The notes beneath the pieces were generated by a model that was given only the letters and a program-made list of their open reading frames with translations, was not told where the DNA came from and ran no database searches. Positions 16,766 to 25,466 of a stretch of DNA of 28,717 nt are shown here, in pieces; within the stretch, counting starts at the first letter, position 1; each line of letters starts with the position of its first letter. Source of the stretch: an uncultured Pseudoxanthomonas sp. (lineage in GTDB: Bacteria > Pseudomonadota > Gammaproteobacteria > Xanthomonadales > Xanthomonadaceae); assembly GCA_937975725.1 (NCBI GenBank), contig CALJUL010000079.1, positions 1 through 28,717 on the forward strand, read 5' to 3'. A program made the translations under genes and the position numbers.

Positions 16766-16863
16766 ATGGGGCTGGGAGCACGCTCCCGATCTCTGGCGCC
16801 ATGGACTTCGGAGCGGTGGCGTCGTCAGCCCTGGAAGGCCGATCTGCCAGCGGAGCCGGGCGC

Positions 16864-17358
16864 TCAGCCCTTCTTCTTGCCGTCCACCAACCCGAACAGC
16901 GCAATGCCGATGGCGCCGCCCACCACTGCGCAGTCGGCGATGTTGAAGGCCGGCCAGTAATGATCGCGCCAATGCCACTGGATGAAGTCCACTACGTGGC
17001 CGTGGACCAGGCGGTCGAGGACGTTGCCCAGCGCGCCGCCGATCACCAGCGCATAGGGCAACGCCTGCCGCCAGTCGCCGCGCGCCGTGCGCGAGAGCCA
17101 GAATCCCAGCAGGCCGCTGATGCCGACCGCCAGTGCACTGAAGAGCCAGATCTGCCAACCGCCGGCATCCGCCAGGAAGCTGAATGCCGCGCCGGTGTTG
17201 TAGGTGCGGTACCAGTTCCAGAAGCCCTCGATCACCGGTACGGCGGTGTGTTCGGGCAGCGAGGCGAGCACCCAGGCCTTGGACCACTGGTCCAGGCCGA
17301 TCACCGTGGCCGACAGCAGCAGCCAGATCAGGGCGTTGGGTTTGGGGTGCTTGCTCAT
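16864..17358 (-). CDS. lspA: Lipoprotein signal peptidase (signal peptidase II)
   Basis: LspA is an inner-membrane aspartyl protease that removes the signal peptide of prolipoproteins after Lgt has lipidated the cysteine. The 164-aa product has four predicted membrane segments. The conserved blocks are DQWSK, YNTGAAFSFL, GNVLDR, GHVVDFI and FNIADCAV. The likely catalytic pair is D124 and D142. The start MSKHPKPNAL is at 17358. In many proteobacteria lspA directly follows ileS; here the order is kept but 143 bp with a REP pair intervene. It would process the three lipoproteins of the neighbouring island, though that link is only functional. Confidence 0.97.
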   Translation of the reverse strand: MSKHPKPNALIWLLLSATVIGLDQWSKAWVLASLPEHTAVPVIEGFWNWYRTYNTGAAFSFLADAGGWQIWLFSALAVGISGLLGFWLSRTARGDWRQALPYALVIGGALGNVLDRLVHGHVVDFIQWHWRDHYWPAFNIADCAVVGGAIGIALFGLVDGKKKG

Positions 17359-17382
17359 CGCGTTCCTGTTCGAGAGAAACCT

Positions 17383-17485
17383 GTAGGAGGGGCTTCAGCC
17401 CCGACCGCATGCCATCAAAGCACTGGGACTAAAAGAGCATCGGGGCTGACTTTCAACAGCCGAATGGCTGGTCAGCCCCTCCTAC
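17383..17485. repeat. Paired REP elements (BIME-like) between ileS and lspA
   Basis: A unit GTAGGAGGGG...CCCCGACC (17383-17406) faces a second one ending CAGCCCCTCCTAC at 17485. The second unit folds by itself: GGGGCTGAC (17442-17450) pairs with GTCAGCCCC (17471-17479), and CAGCC pairs with GGCTG inside. In the ileS-lspA transcript these hairpins could stabilise or separate the two messages. Confidence 0.7.
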
Positions 17486-17501
17486 GGGGATTGCGGGTAG
17501 G

Positions 17502-20333
17502 TCAGAACCAGCGGCGGTCCTCGCCGTGGCCGTCGATATTCTCCACGCAGCGGCCGCATAGTTCCGGGTGCGCCGCGTGGGTGCCGACGTCGGCGCGATG
17601 GTGCCAGCAGCGCACGCACTTGGCCTTGGCGGTGGGCTGGGCCAGCACGTAGACCTCGTCCGCACTTACCTCCGACACGGTAACGTCGCCGCTGATGAAG
17701 AAGAAACGCAGTTCTTCGGCCAGCGGCTGCCACTTCGCGGCCTTCTCTGCGTTCACCGACACTGCGATCTCGGCCTCCAGCGCCGCGCCGATCAGGCCGT
17801 TGGCGCGCATCGGCTCCAGCACCTTGGCGACTTGCTCGCGCAGCGCCAGCAACTGGTCGAAATCTGCGGCATTCAATGGAGCATCCGCCGGCAGCGGCGC
17901 CAGTCCGTCGTACCAGGTCGCGAACAGCACGTTGCCCACGCGCTCGCCGGGCAGGTAGCCCCACATCTCGTCGGCGGTGAAGCTGAGCACCGGCGCGATC
18001 CAGCGCACGAAAGCCTCGGCGATGCGGTACATCGCGCTCTGCGCGCTGCGGCGGCCGCGCGAGTCCTCGCGCATCGTGTACAGGCGGTCCTTGGTGACAT
18101 CCAGGTACAGCGAACCGAGGTCGACGCTGCAGAAGTTCAGCAACGCCTGCACGATCTCGGCGAAATCGTAGCGATCGTAGGCGGCCTTGATCTTCTCCTG
18201 CACTTCCCAGGCGCGGTGCACGATCCAGCGGTCCAGCGCGACCATATCGGCCGGCGCAACCAAATCGCGTACCGGATCGAAGCCGTTGAGGTTACTGAGC
18301 AGGAAGCGCGCAGTGTTGCGCAGGCGACGATAGGCGTCGGCGTTGCGCTTCAGGATCTCCTGCGACAGCGACATCTCGTTGCTGTAGTCGGCGCTGGCGA
18401 TCCACAGGCGCAGGATGTCCGCGCCCAGCGTCTTCATGATGTCCTGCGGCTCGATGCCGTTGCCCAGCGACTTGGACATCTTGCGGCCGTGCTCGTCCAC
18501 GGTGAAACCGTGGGTCAGGCACTGCTTGTACGGCGCGGCCTTGTCGATCGCCACGCCGGTCAACAGCGAGGACTGGAACCAGCCGCGGTGCTGGTCCGAG
18601 CCTTCCAGGTACAGGTCGGCCGGCTTGCCGAGGCCGCGCTCCAGCAACACGCACTCGTGGGTCACGCCGGAATCGAACCAGACATCGAGGATGTCGGTGA
18701 TCTTCTCGTAGTCCTTGGCTTCTTCGCCCAGCAGCTCGGCGGCATCCAGCGTGTACCAGACGTCCACGCCGCCCTGCTCCACCCGGTCGGCCACCGCGTG
18801 CATCAGTTCCACGCTGCGCGGATGCGGTTCGCCGGTCTCGCGGTGCACGAACAACGCGATCGGCACGCCCCAGGTGCGCTGGCGCGAGATGGTCCAGTCC
18901 GGACGCCCCTCCACCATGCCGGCGATGCGCGCTTCGCCCCACTGCGGGAACCAGCCGACCTGCTTGATCGCGTCGAGCGCATCGCGGCGCAGGTGGGCCT
19001 GCTCCATCGAGATGAACCACTGCGGCGTGGCGCGGAACGCGATGGGCGTCTTGTGGCGCCAGCAGTGCGGGTAGCTGTGCTCCAGCTTGCTGAAGGCGAG
19101 CAGCGCGCCGCTCTGCTTCAGCACGTCGACGATGACGTCGTTGGCTTTCCAGATATGCAGGCCCGCCAGTTCCACGCCATGCGCGGCCGGCGTCGACGGC
19201 AGGTACACGCCGCGGCCATCGACCGGGTTGAGCTGCGCGGCGGTGTACTTGTCGATCAGGCCGTACTGCTTGCCGACCACGTAGTCCTCCTGGCCGTGGC
19301 CAGGCGCGGTATGCACGGCGCCGGTGCCGTCCTCGGCCGACACATGGTCGCCCAGCAGCACGGGGATGTCGCGCTCGTCGTAGAACGGATGCGCGAACAG
19401 CAAGCCTTCCAGCGCGGCGCCCTTCGCGCGACCGTGCACGGCCAGGTCGGTCACGCCGTAGCGTTGCAGCGCGCGCGCAGCCAGCGCATCGGCGATCACC
19501 AGCCAGCGCCGCTTGCCGCCGTGCGCGGGTCCCTCGACCAACGCGTATTCCAGTTCGCCGCCCAGCGAGACGGCGAGCGAAGCGGGCAGCGTCCACGGCG
19601 TGGTGGTCCAGATCGGCACGGCGACTTCGACATCTGCAGGCACGTCCACGCCGAACGCCTTGCCCACCGCCTGCGCATCGCGCGCGGCATAGGCCACGTC
19701 CACCGCCGGCGACACCTTGTCGGCGTATTCGATCTCGGCCTCGGCCAGCGCCGAGCCGCAGTCGAAGCACCAGTGCACCGGCTTCACGCCGCGGGTCAGG
19801 TGGCCGTTGGCGACGATCTTCGCCAGCGCGCGGATCTCGTTGGCCTCGAAGCGGAAGTCCAGTGTTTTATACGGATTGTCCCAGTCGCCGATCACGCCCA
19901 GGCGCTTGAAGTCCTTGCGCTGCAGGTCGATCTGCGACTCGGCATATTCACGGCACTTCTGCCGGAACTCCACCGCGTCCAGCTTCACGCCGACCTTGCC
20001 GAACTTCTTCTCGATGGCGATCTCGATCGGCAGGCCGTGGCAGTCCCAGCCCGGGATGTAGGGCGCATCGAAGCCGGCCAGGTACTTCGATTTGACGATG
20101 ATGTCCTTGAGGATCTTGTTGACCGCGTGACCCAGGTGGATCGCGCCGTTGGCGTAGGGCGGGCCGTCGTGCAGCACGAACAGCGGGCGGCCCTTGGCGT
20201 TGGCGCGCAACTGCGCGTACAGGCCGTCGCGCTCCCAGCGCGCCAGCGTGTCCGGCTCGCGCTTGGGCAGGTCGCCGCGCATCGGGAAATCCGTGGCCGG
20301 CAGGTGAAGGGTCGCTTTGTAGTCCTGGCTCAC
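17502..20333 (-). CDS. ileS: Isoleucyl-tRNA synthetase
   Basis: IleS charges tRNA-Ile in the cytoplasm and edits mischarged valine. The 943-aa product is the normal length for the bacterial enzyme in this group. The class I signature HLGH is at residues 66-69, the KMSKS loop at about 618-622 (GRKMSKSLGNGIEP), and the editing domain lies between them. The C-terminal zinc finger has CVRCWHH and ELCGRC. The start is a GTG at 20333 giving MSQDYKATLHLPATDFPMRG, the expected N-terminus; the frame continues 80 codons upstream only because it shadows ribF. The ribF stop and the ileS start share GTGA (20333-20330), so the two are translationally coupled. Confidence 0.98.
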   Translation of the reverse strand: MSQDYKATLHLPATDFPMRGDLPKREPDTLARWERDGLYAQLRANAKGRPLFVLHDGPPYANGAIHLGHAVNKILKDIIVKSKYLAGFDAPYIPGWDCHGLPIEIAIEKKFGKVGVKLDAVEFRQKCREYAESQIDLQRKDFKRLGVIGDWDNPYKTLDFRFEANEIRALAKIVANGHLTRGVKPVHWCFDCGSALAEAEIEYADKVSPAVDVAYAARDAQAVGKAFGVDVPADVEVAVPIWTTTPWTLPASLAVSLGGELEYALVEGPAHGGKRRWLVIADALAARALQRYGVTDLAVHGRAKGAALEGLLFAHPFYDERDIPVLLGDHVSAEDGTGAVHTAPGHGQEDYVVGKQYGLIDKYTAAQLNPVDGRGVYLPSTPAAHGVELAGLHIWKANDVIVDVLKQSGALLAFSKLEHSYPHCWRHKTPIAFRATPQWFISMEQAHLRRDALDAIKQVGWFPQWGEARIAGMVEGRPDWTISRQRTWGVPIALFVHRETGEPHPRSVELMHAVADRVEQGGVDVWYTLDAAELLGEEAKDYEKITDILDVWFDSGVTHECVLLERGLGKPADLYLEGSDQHRGWFQSSLLTGVAIDKAAPYKQCLTHGFTVDEHGRKMSKSLGNGIEPQDIMKTLGADILRLWIASADYSNEMSLSQEILKRNADAYRRLRNTARFLLSNLNGFDPVRDLVAPADMVALDRWIVHRAWEVQEKIKAAYDRYDFAEIVQALLNFCSVDLGSLYLDVTKDRLYTMREDSRGRRSAQSAMYRIAEAFVRWIAPVLSFTADEMWGYLPGERVGNVLFATWYDGLAPLPADAPLNAADFDQLLALREQVAKVLEPMRANGLIGAALEAEIAVSVNAEKAAKWQPLAEELRFFFISGDVTVSEVSADEVYVLAQPTAKAKCVRCWHHRADVGTHAAHPELCGRCVENIDGHGEDRRWF

Positions 20334-21277
20334 GCCGTCGCTCGTCGTTTGTCTTCGGAAAGGATTGCGCGCGCTTGTCCGGCGTCGCGATGCATCTGCT
20401 CGGTGAGGCTGGGCAGATCGGGGAATTTCAGCTCGTCGCGCAGCTTGGCGACGAATTCGACCTCGATGTGGCGCCCGTACAGGTCGCCGGCGAAGTCGAA
20501 CAGGTGGGCTTCCAGCAACGGCTCCACGCCGTCCACCGTCGGCCGCGTGCCGAAGCTGGACACCGACGGCCACGGCCCATCGCCGACGCCGTGCACCCAG
20601 GTAGCGTAGATGCCGGACAGCGCGGGCGTCTTCGGGAAGCGCAGGTTGGCGGTGGGGAAACCGAGCGTGCGGCCGAGCTGCTTGCCGCGCACCACGCGGC
20701 CGCCGATGGCGTAGGGCCGGCCGAGCAGGCGCGCGGCGGTGGCGAAATCGCCGCCCTTCAGCGCTTCGCGGATGCGGGTGCTGGAGACGCGCTCGCCGTG
20801 CGCATGCACGGGTTCGATCTCGCCTGCGCTGAAGCCGAGTTCGCTTCCCATCGCCTGCAACAAGGCCAGATCGCCGCCGCGGCGATGGCCGAAGCGGAAT
20901 TCCGGGCCGATCCAGACCTCGCGCGCGGCCAGCCGGCCGGCCAGCAAGGTGCGCACGAAATCCTCGGCCGACATGTCGGAGAGCTTGGCGTCGAAGCGCA
21001 GCAGGCCCACATGGTCCGCGCCGAGGCCCAGCAGGCCCTCCACCTTGGCGCGTGCCAGCGTCAGCCGCGGCGGCGGGTTGTCCCGGGCGAAGAACTCGCG
21101 CGGCAGCGGCTCGAACGTCACCACCACGGCCGGCACGCCCAGCGCACGGGCGCGCGCCACCGCATGCCGCACCAGCGCGCGGTGGCCCGAGTGCAGGCCA
21201 TCGAAGGCGCCGATGCAGACCACGCTACCGCGGGGGCACAACGGCCCGCCATCGACGTCACGGAACAGCCTGCTCAT
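20330..21277 (-). CDS. ribF: Bifunctional riboflavin kinase / FAD synthetase
   Basis: RibF phosphorylates riboflavin to FMN and adenylylates FMN to FAD. The 315-aa product has the nucleotidyltransferase motif GAFDGLHSGH (residues 23-32), then STRIREAL. Its kinase domain has GRVVRGKQLGRTLGFPTANL. The ATG at 21277 has AAGGA 4 nt upstream and gives MSRLFRDVDG, as in relatives. The gene follows murJ by 88 bp and overlaps ileS by 4 bp. This murJ-ribF-ileS-lspA order is conserved in gammaproteobacteria. Confidence 0.97.
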   Translation of the reverse strand: MSRLFRDVDGGPLCPRGSVVCIGAFDGLHSGHRALVRHAVARARALGVPAVVVTFEPLPREFFARDNPPPRLTLARAKVEGLLGLGADHVGLLRFDAKLSDMSAEDFVRTLLAGRLAAREVWIGPEFRFGHRRGGDLALLQAMGSELGFSAGEIEPVHAHGERVSSTRIREALKGGDFATAARLLGRPYAIGGRVVRGKQLGRTLGFPTANLRFPKTPALSGIYATWVHGVGDGPWPSVSSFGTRPTVDGVEPLLEAHLFDFAGDLYGRHIEVEFVAKLRDELKFPDLPSLTEQMHRDAGQARAILSEDKRRATA

Positions 21278-21365
21278 GGATTCCTTGCTGGGGCGGCCGG
21301 ACAGAAAGGCCCGGCCAGGGGGCGACATCGCCACAAGCCCCGAAGTATAGCCGGCCCCGGCCGCT

Positions 21366-22985
21366 TCAATGGCCGCGCAGGTCCCGCGGACGGATGCCCT
21401 GCAGCCACAGCAGGCCGGCATACAGCGCGCCGCCCGCACCGACCATCGCTGCCAGGCGCCAGCCGCGCTCCCACCAGGCCCAGGCCGACCAGTCCGGCCA
21501 GGCCAGGCGGAACGCCAGCACCGTCAGCGTCATCGCCAGCGTGGCCAGCCCGATCTGGCGCAGGAAACGGCCCCAGCCCGGCTGCCGCCGATAGACGCCG
21601 GCCCGGCGCAGCAGCCAGGCCAGTTGCAACGCATTGACCCAGCCGGCCACGGCGATGGCCAGCGCCAGCAGGGCGTGGGCGCCGGGAATCCGCGCCAGCG
21701 CCTGTTGCCAGCTACCGCCCGCGGCTTCCAGCGCCGCCTGGCCGGCCTGCGTGGCGTACAGCAGCGCCGCGAACAGTCCCACCGTGCACAGGGCGTTCGT
21801 CAGCACTGCCACCACGGCCGCCTTCACCGGCGTGCGGGTGTCCTGACGCGAGTAGAACGCCGGCGCCAGCACCTTCACCAGCAGGAAGGCGGGAACCGCC
21901 GTGGACTGTGCGATCAGGCTCCAACTGCTCATCCGGGTGTCGAATGCCGTGAAGCTGCGGTACTGGAACAGCGTCGCCATCAGGGGCTCCGCGCACAGGA
22001 TCAGCCCGACGCAGGCGGGCAGGCCGATCAGCAGACAGAGCCGGAAGCCCCAGTCCAGCCCCTTCGAGTAGCCTTCCGAGTCCGTGGCGGCATGCCGGCT
22101 GGACAGGTGCGGCAGGATCACCGTGCCGATCGCCACGCCGAACATGCCCAGCGGGAACTCCAGCAGGCGGTCGCTGTAGTACAGCCAGGTCATGCTGCCG
22201 CTGATCAGGAACGAGGCCGCCATCGTGTTGAACAGCAGGTTGAACTGCACGACGGAAGAACCGAACAGCGTCGGCACCATCAGTTTCAGGATCTTGCGCA
22301 CGCCGGCATGGGCGAAATCCAGCTTCGGCCGCGGCAGCAGGCCCAGCTTCGCCAGCGCGGGCAACTGGAAGCCGAGCTGCAGGATGCCGGCGGCGAACAC
22401 GCCCCAGCCCAGCGCCTTGATCGAGCCGCCCATCAGCGGCGCCAGCCCCAGCGCCGCGGCGATCATCGCCAGGTTCATCAGCACCGGCGACAGCGCCGGG
22501 ATGGCGAAGCGCTGGTAGCTGTTGAGAATGCTGCCGACCAGCGAGGCCAGCGAGATGAACAGCGCATACGGGAAGGTGATGCGCAGCATCTCGATGAACA
22601 GCGCGTGCTTCTCGCCCCCCGGCGCGAAGCCCGGCGCGATCACCTGGGTCAGCCAGGGCGCGGCCAGCAGGACCGCCGCCGTCACCACCAGCAGCGCCGC
22701 CAGCAGGGTGCCGGTCACGCGGTCGACCAGTTCCTTGACTGCCTGCGGCCCGTACTTCTCCTTGTATTCGGCCAGGACCGGCACGAAGGCCATCGAGAAC
22801 GAGCCCTCGGCCGACAGCCGCCGCATGAAGTTCGGGATGCGGAAGGCAGCGACGAACACGTCCATGGCCGGGTTCGCCCCGAACACGATGGCGTAGACTT
22901 GGTCGCGGACCAGCCCGGACACCCGGGACAGGAAGGTCATCGAGCTGAAGATGGTCGTGGAACGCAGGAGCCGGCTACCGCTCAT
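21366..22985 (-). CDS. murJ: Lipid II flippase MurJ
   Basis: MurJ (formerly MviN) flips the peptidoglycan precursor lipid II across the inner membrane. The 539-aa product is almost entirely hydrophobic, consistent with 14 membrane segments. It has the family start STTIFSSMTFLSRVSGLVRD, FRIPNFMRRLSAEGSFSMAF, and a central region with YYSDRLLEFPLGMFGVAIGT. The ATG at 22985 follows GGAGGAGGGG, a strong SD; the 13 codons upstream are dropped. It is divergent from rpsT, with 127 bp between the two starts, as in many gammaproteobacteria. Confidence 0.97.
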   Translation of the reverse strand: MSGSRLLRSTTIFSSMTFLSRVSGLVRDQVYAIVFGANPAMDVFVAAFRIPNFMRRLSAEGSFSMAFVPVLAEYKEKYGPQAVKELVDRVTGTLLAALLVVTAAVLLAAPWLTQVIAPGFAPGGEKHALFIEMLRITFPYALFISLASLVGSILNSYQRFAIPALSPVLMNLAMIAAALGLAPLMGGSIKALGWGVFAAGILQLGFQLPALAKLGLLPRPKLDFAHAGVRKILKLMVPTLFGSSVVQFNLLFNTMAASFLISGSMTWLYYSDRLLEFPLGMFGVAIGTVILPHLSSRHAATDSEGYSKGLDWGFRLCLLIGLPACVGLILCAEPLMATLFQYRSFTAFDTRMSSWSLIAQSTAVPAFLLVKVLAPAFYSRQDTRTPVKAAVVAVLTNALCTVGLFAALLYATQAGQAALEAAGGSWQQALARIPGAHALLALAIAVAGWVNALQLAWLLRRAGVYRRQPGWGRFLRQIGLATLAMTLTVLAFRLAWPDWSAWAWWERGWRLAAMVGAGGALYAGLLWLQGIRPRDLRGH

Positions 22986-23015
22986 CGCCCCTCCTCCGCC
23001 CCGGAACGACCCAGG

Positions 23016-23044
23016 TTGACGCAACCTATTGAATGCCCCATAAT
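23016..23044 (+). promoter_or_regulatory. Sigma70 promoter of rpsT
   Basis: TTGACG (23016-23021), a 17-bp spacer and CATAAT (23039-23044) form a strong promoter about 70 bp before the rpsT start. The leader holds a short AGGA ribosome site. Confidence 0.8.
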
Positions 23045-23112
23045 TTCCGGCTCGATTACCCGTCTTCCGTTCAACCCCTGAATTCTCTCAGGTATTCACC
23101 AGGAATCCCACC

Positions 23113-23382
23113 GTGGCCAATATCAAGTCCGCCAAGAAGCGCGCCAAGCAGACCGTCGTGCGCAATGCGCGCAACGCCGGTCAGCGTTCGATGCTGCGCA
23201 CCGCCGTCAAGAAAGTGCTGAAGGCCCTCGACGCCAACGACGCCGCCAGCGCCCAGGCGGCCTTCGCCTCGGCCCAGCCCATCCTGGACCGCCTCAGCGC
23301 CCGTGGCCTGATCCACCGCAACAAGGCCGCTCGCCACAAGAGCCGCCTGAACGCCCGCATCAAGGCGCTGCAGGCCGCCTGA
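23113..23382 (+). CDS. rpsT: 30S ribosomal protein S20
   Basis: S20 is a small basic protein that binds 16S rRNA early in 30S assembly. The 89-aa product starts MANIKSAKKRAKQTVVRN and keeps the family pattern of three long basic helices, including RNKAARHKSRLNARIKAL. The start is GTG at 23113 with AGGA 8 nt upstream. A GTG or other weak start is common for rpsT and fits the autogenous translational control known for S20; the control itself cannot be seen here. A strong promoter precedes it and a terminator follows. Confidence 0.98.
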   Translation: MANIKSAKKRAKQTVVRNARNAGQRSMLRTAVKKVLKALDANDAASAQAAFASAQPILDRLSARGLIHRNKAARHKSRLNARIKALQAA

Positions 23383-23410
23383 TCCAGCGGTACACGGACG
23401 CGAAGACACG

Positions 23411-23438
23411 GAACCCGCCGCAAGGCGGGTTTCTTTTT
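23411..23438 (+). terminator. Rho-independent terminator of rpsT
   Basis: AACCCGCC and GGCGGGTT pair over a GCAA tetraloop and are followed by TCTTTTT. This is a textbook intrinsic terminator 30 bp after the stop. Confidence 0.9.
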
Positions 23439-23530
23439 GCCCGTCCCGCCCCATTGACGCGCGGCCCGGCTCCGGGTTGGATACACCGGCCTTCCCGCCC
23501 GGGGAGGCGTCACCAACCAGGGGGAACACC

Positions 23531-24103
23531 ATGAAACTGCTGCGCGCGGCGGCCCTCGTCGTCGTCCTGGCCACCGCTTCGCTGTCGGCCTAGGCCGGCA
23601 AGATGGCCAAATCCAAGGAACCGCTGACGCTGGAGCCGGACAAGGCCGCCATCGTCTTCCTGCGGCCGGGCAAGTTCGTCGGCGCCGCTGTGGCCGTGCC
23701 GGTATACGACGTGACCGGCGACGACACCCGGTTCGTCGGCATCCTCGACGCCGGCAGCAAGGTGGCCTACTAGGTGCCGGCCGGCGAGCACGTGTTCATG
23801 ACCACCATCTTCGGCGGCGAAGCCGGCGTGCGCTTCTACAAGGCCCATGTCGAGGCCGGCAAGACCTATTACTTCCGCGCCCACATCATCCAGGGCATCT
23901 GGGGCCTGGAACCGGTCCGCCAGGAGGCGCTGGACGGCAAGGACTTCGCGACCTGGGACAAGGGCACCCAGTTGACGGTCAACAGCCCCAAGTCGCTGGA
24001 ATGGGGCCAGGCCAACCTGGAAAGCGCCAGCCAGCGACACAAGGCGCTGGAGCCGCAATCGATCGACGAAGCCAACACCCTGCGGGTGGAAGACGGCCGC
24101 TGA
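23531..24103 (+). pseudogene. Exported DUF2846-like protein gene with two in-frame amber codons
   Basis: The frame has 190 codons from an ATG with GGGGGA 7 nt upstream to TGA. It encodes a signal peptide (MKLLRAAALVVVLATASLSA). Its domain, with AAIVFLRPGKFVGAAVAVPV, VGILDAGSKVAY and VPAGEHVF, resembles DUF2846, a family of small periplasmic or outer-membrane-associated proteins of unknown role. TAG interrupts it at codon 21 (23591-23593) and codon 81 (23771-23773), with no frameshift. Both lie in CTAGG; a C at the first base would give CAG (Gln), yielding SLSA-Q-AGK and VAY-Q-VPAGEH, both natural for the family. Codon use is otherwise like neighbouring core genes. So it is a very young pseudogene, a sequencing artefact or an amber-read gene. 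A terminator follows. Confidence 0.75.
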
Positions 24104-24133
24104 GGCCGGGTGCCGACGCCACCGCTCCAGCAT

Positions 24134-24161
24134 GGAAAACCCGCCAACCGGCGGGTTTTCC
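24134..24161. terminator. Bidirectional terminator between the DUF2846-like gene and obgE
   Basis: The 12-bp arms GGAAAACCCGCC and GGCGGGTTTTCC pair perfectly over a 4-nt loop. A-rich and T-rich ends on both sides suit two convergent genes. Confidence 0.85.
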
Positions 24162-24164
24162 GTT

Positions 24165-25214
24165 TCAGTCCTGCCCGGCCTCTTCAGCTTCCTCGCGCTG
24201 GCGGTCGAAGAAGGCCATCACGTCCTTCATGATCGGCCAGGTGCCTTCGCGCGAGATGGCCGAAACCTGGTACCACGGCTGGGTCCAGCCCAGGCTGGCG
24301 ATGATCTGCGCCGCGCGCTCCTTCGCCTCGTCCTCGAACATCAGGTCGGCCTTGTTCAGCACCAGCCAGCGCGGCTTGGCCAGCAGTTCCGGGTCGTGCT
24401 TTTCCAGTTCGCGCTCGATGGCGCGGACCTGCTCGACCGGGTCGATGCCTTCCACGCCGCCTTCCATCGGCGCCATGTCCACCAGGTGCAGCAGCAAGCG
24501 GGTGCGCTGCAGGTGGCGCAGGAACTGCGCGCCCAGGCCGGCGCCGTCGGCGGCGCCCTCGATCAGGCCGGGGATGTCGGCGATCACGAAGCTGCGGTGC
24601 GCCTCCACGCTGACCACGCCCAGGTTGGGATACAGCGTGGTGAACGGGTAGTCGGCTACCTTCGGCGTGGCCGCCGAGACCGCGCGGATGAAGGTGCTCT
24701 TGCCGGCGTTGGGGAAGCCCAGCAGGCCGACGTCGGCCAGCAGCTTCAGTTCCAGCTTCAACAGGCGCTGCTCGCCCTCTTCGCCCGGCGTGGCCTTGCG
24801 CGGCGCGCGGGTGACCGAGCTCTTGAAGTGCATGTTGCCCAGGCCGCCCTTGCCGCCCTTGGCGACCAGCAGGCGGTCGCCGTGGCGGGTCAGGTCGCCG
24901 ATTACCTCGTCGGTGTCGACGTTGGTGACCACCGTGCCCACCGGCACCGTGATGGTCAGGTCCTCGCCGGCCTTGCCGTACATCTGCCGGCCCATGCCGT
25001 TCTCGCCGCGCTGGGCGCGGAACGTGGTCTGGTGGCGGAAGTCGACCAGGGTGTTGAGATTCTCGTCGGCCAACAACCACACGCTGCCGCCGCCGCCGCC
25101 GTCGCCGCCGTCGGGACCGCCCAGCGGGATGAATTTCTCGCGCCGGAAGCCCACGCAGCCGTTGCCGCCGTTGCCGGCGATGACCTGGATTTCAGCTTCG
25201 TCTACGAGTTTCAT
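24165..25214 (-). CDS. obgE: Obg-family GTPase (CgtA), ribosome-associated
   Basis: Obg is an essential GTPase linked to 50S assembly and stress control. The 349-aa product has the glycine-rich Obg fold (GNGGNGCVGFRREKFIPLGG, GGDGGGGGSVW). The G domain follows, with G1 GFPNAGKST (166-174), G3 DIPGLIEGA (213-221), G4 NKAD (287-290) and G5 SAIS. The ATG at 25214 gives the standard MKLVDEAEIQV start; the SD is weak. It lies downstream of rplU-rpmA in the usual order. About 250 bp with an inverted repeat and a terminator separate it from rpmA, so it may have its own promoter. Confidence 0.97.
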   Translation of the reverse strand: MKLVDEAEIQVIAGNGGNGCVGFRREKFIPLGGPDGGDGGGGGSVWLLADENLNTLVDFRHQTTFRAQRGENGMGRQMYGKAGEDLTITVPVGTVVTNVDTDEVIGDLTRHGDRLLVAKGGKGGLGNMHFKSSVTRAPRKATPGEEGEQRLLKLELKLLADVGLLGFPNAGKSTFIRAVSAATPKVADYPFTTLYPNLGVVSVEAHRSFVIADIPGLIEGAADGAGLGAQFLRHLQRTRLLLHLVDMAPMEGGVEGIDPVEQVRAIERELEKHDPELLAKPRWLVLNKADLMFEDEAKERAAQIIASLGWTQPWYQVSAISREGTWPIMKDVMAFFDRQREEAEEAGQD

Positions 25215-25280
25215 GGGGATGCCGGGAGGGGGAATCGAGAAGGAAGAATGGGAACGGCGGAAGCGTACCCCGCTTTTGCC

Positions 25281-25382
25281 CGTCATTCCCGCGAAGGCAG
25301 GAATCCGGCAACTTTCATGCAGGCCGCTGCGATCTTTCCGAACGGCAAAGGCGCTGGGTTCCCGCCTTCGCGGGAATGACGG
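25281..25382. repeat. Inverted repeat of the CGTCATTCCCGCGAAGGC type
   Basis: A 26-27 bp unit beginning CGTCATTCCCGCGAAGGC (25281-25306) is mirrored at 25356-25382 with few mismatches. About 50 bp lie between the arms. This is a common intergenic repeat in high-GC proteobacteria and could form a large hairpin in the rpmA-obgE transcript. Confidence 0.8.
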
Positions 25383-25416
25383 CTCGCGGTTCTTCGGGGC
25401 CGACGGGACTGAAACG

Positions 25417-25441
25417 AAAAACCCCGCCGAAGCGGGGCTTT
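25417..25441 (-). terminator. Terminator of rplU-rpmA
   Basis: CCCCGC and GCGGGG pair over a 4-nt loop. On the minus strand the stem is followed by TTTTTCGTTTC. It lies 25 bp after rpmA. Confidence 0.85.
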
Positions 25442-25466
25442 CCGGTGTGCAGCGTGGAGCGAAGGC

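Noticed and set aside
17568..20609. A 1013-codon open frame on the plus strand opposite ileS
   Set aside because: It is antisense to a gene with full IleS motifs; long shadow frames are common in high-GC DNA, and its Arg/Gln/His-rich translation has no domain.
21369..23081. A 570-codon plus-strand frame opposite murJ
   Set aside because: It is antisense to MurJ with the composition of a high-GC shadow and no recognisable motif.
7569..24103. Genome-wide reassignment of TAG to glutamine
   Set aside because: TAG serves as the terminal stop of RHS gene 2 and of the 9416-9571 fragment at sensible protein ends, so general reassignment is unlikely; local readthrough or error remains open.
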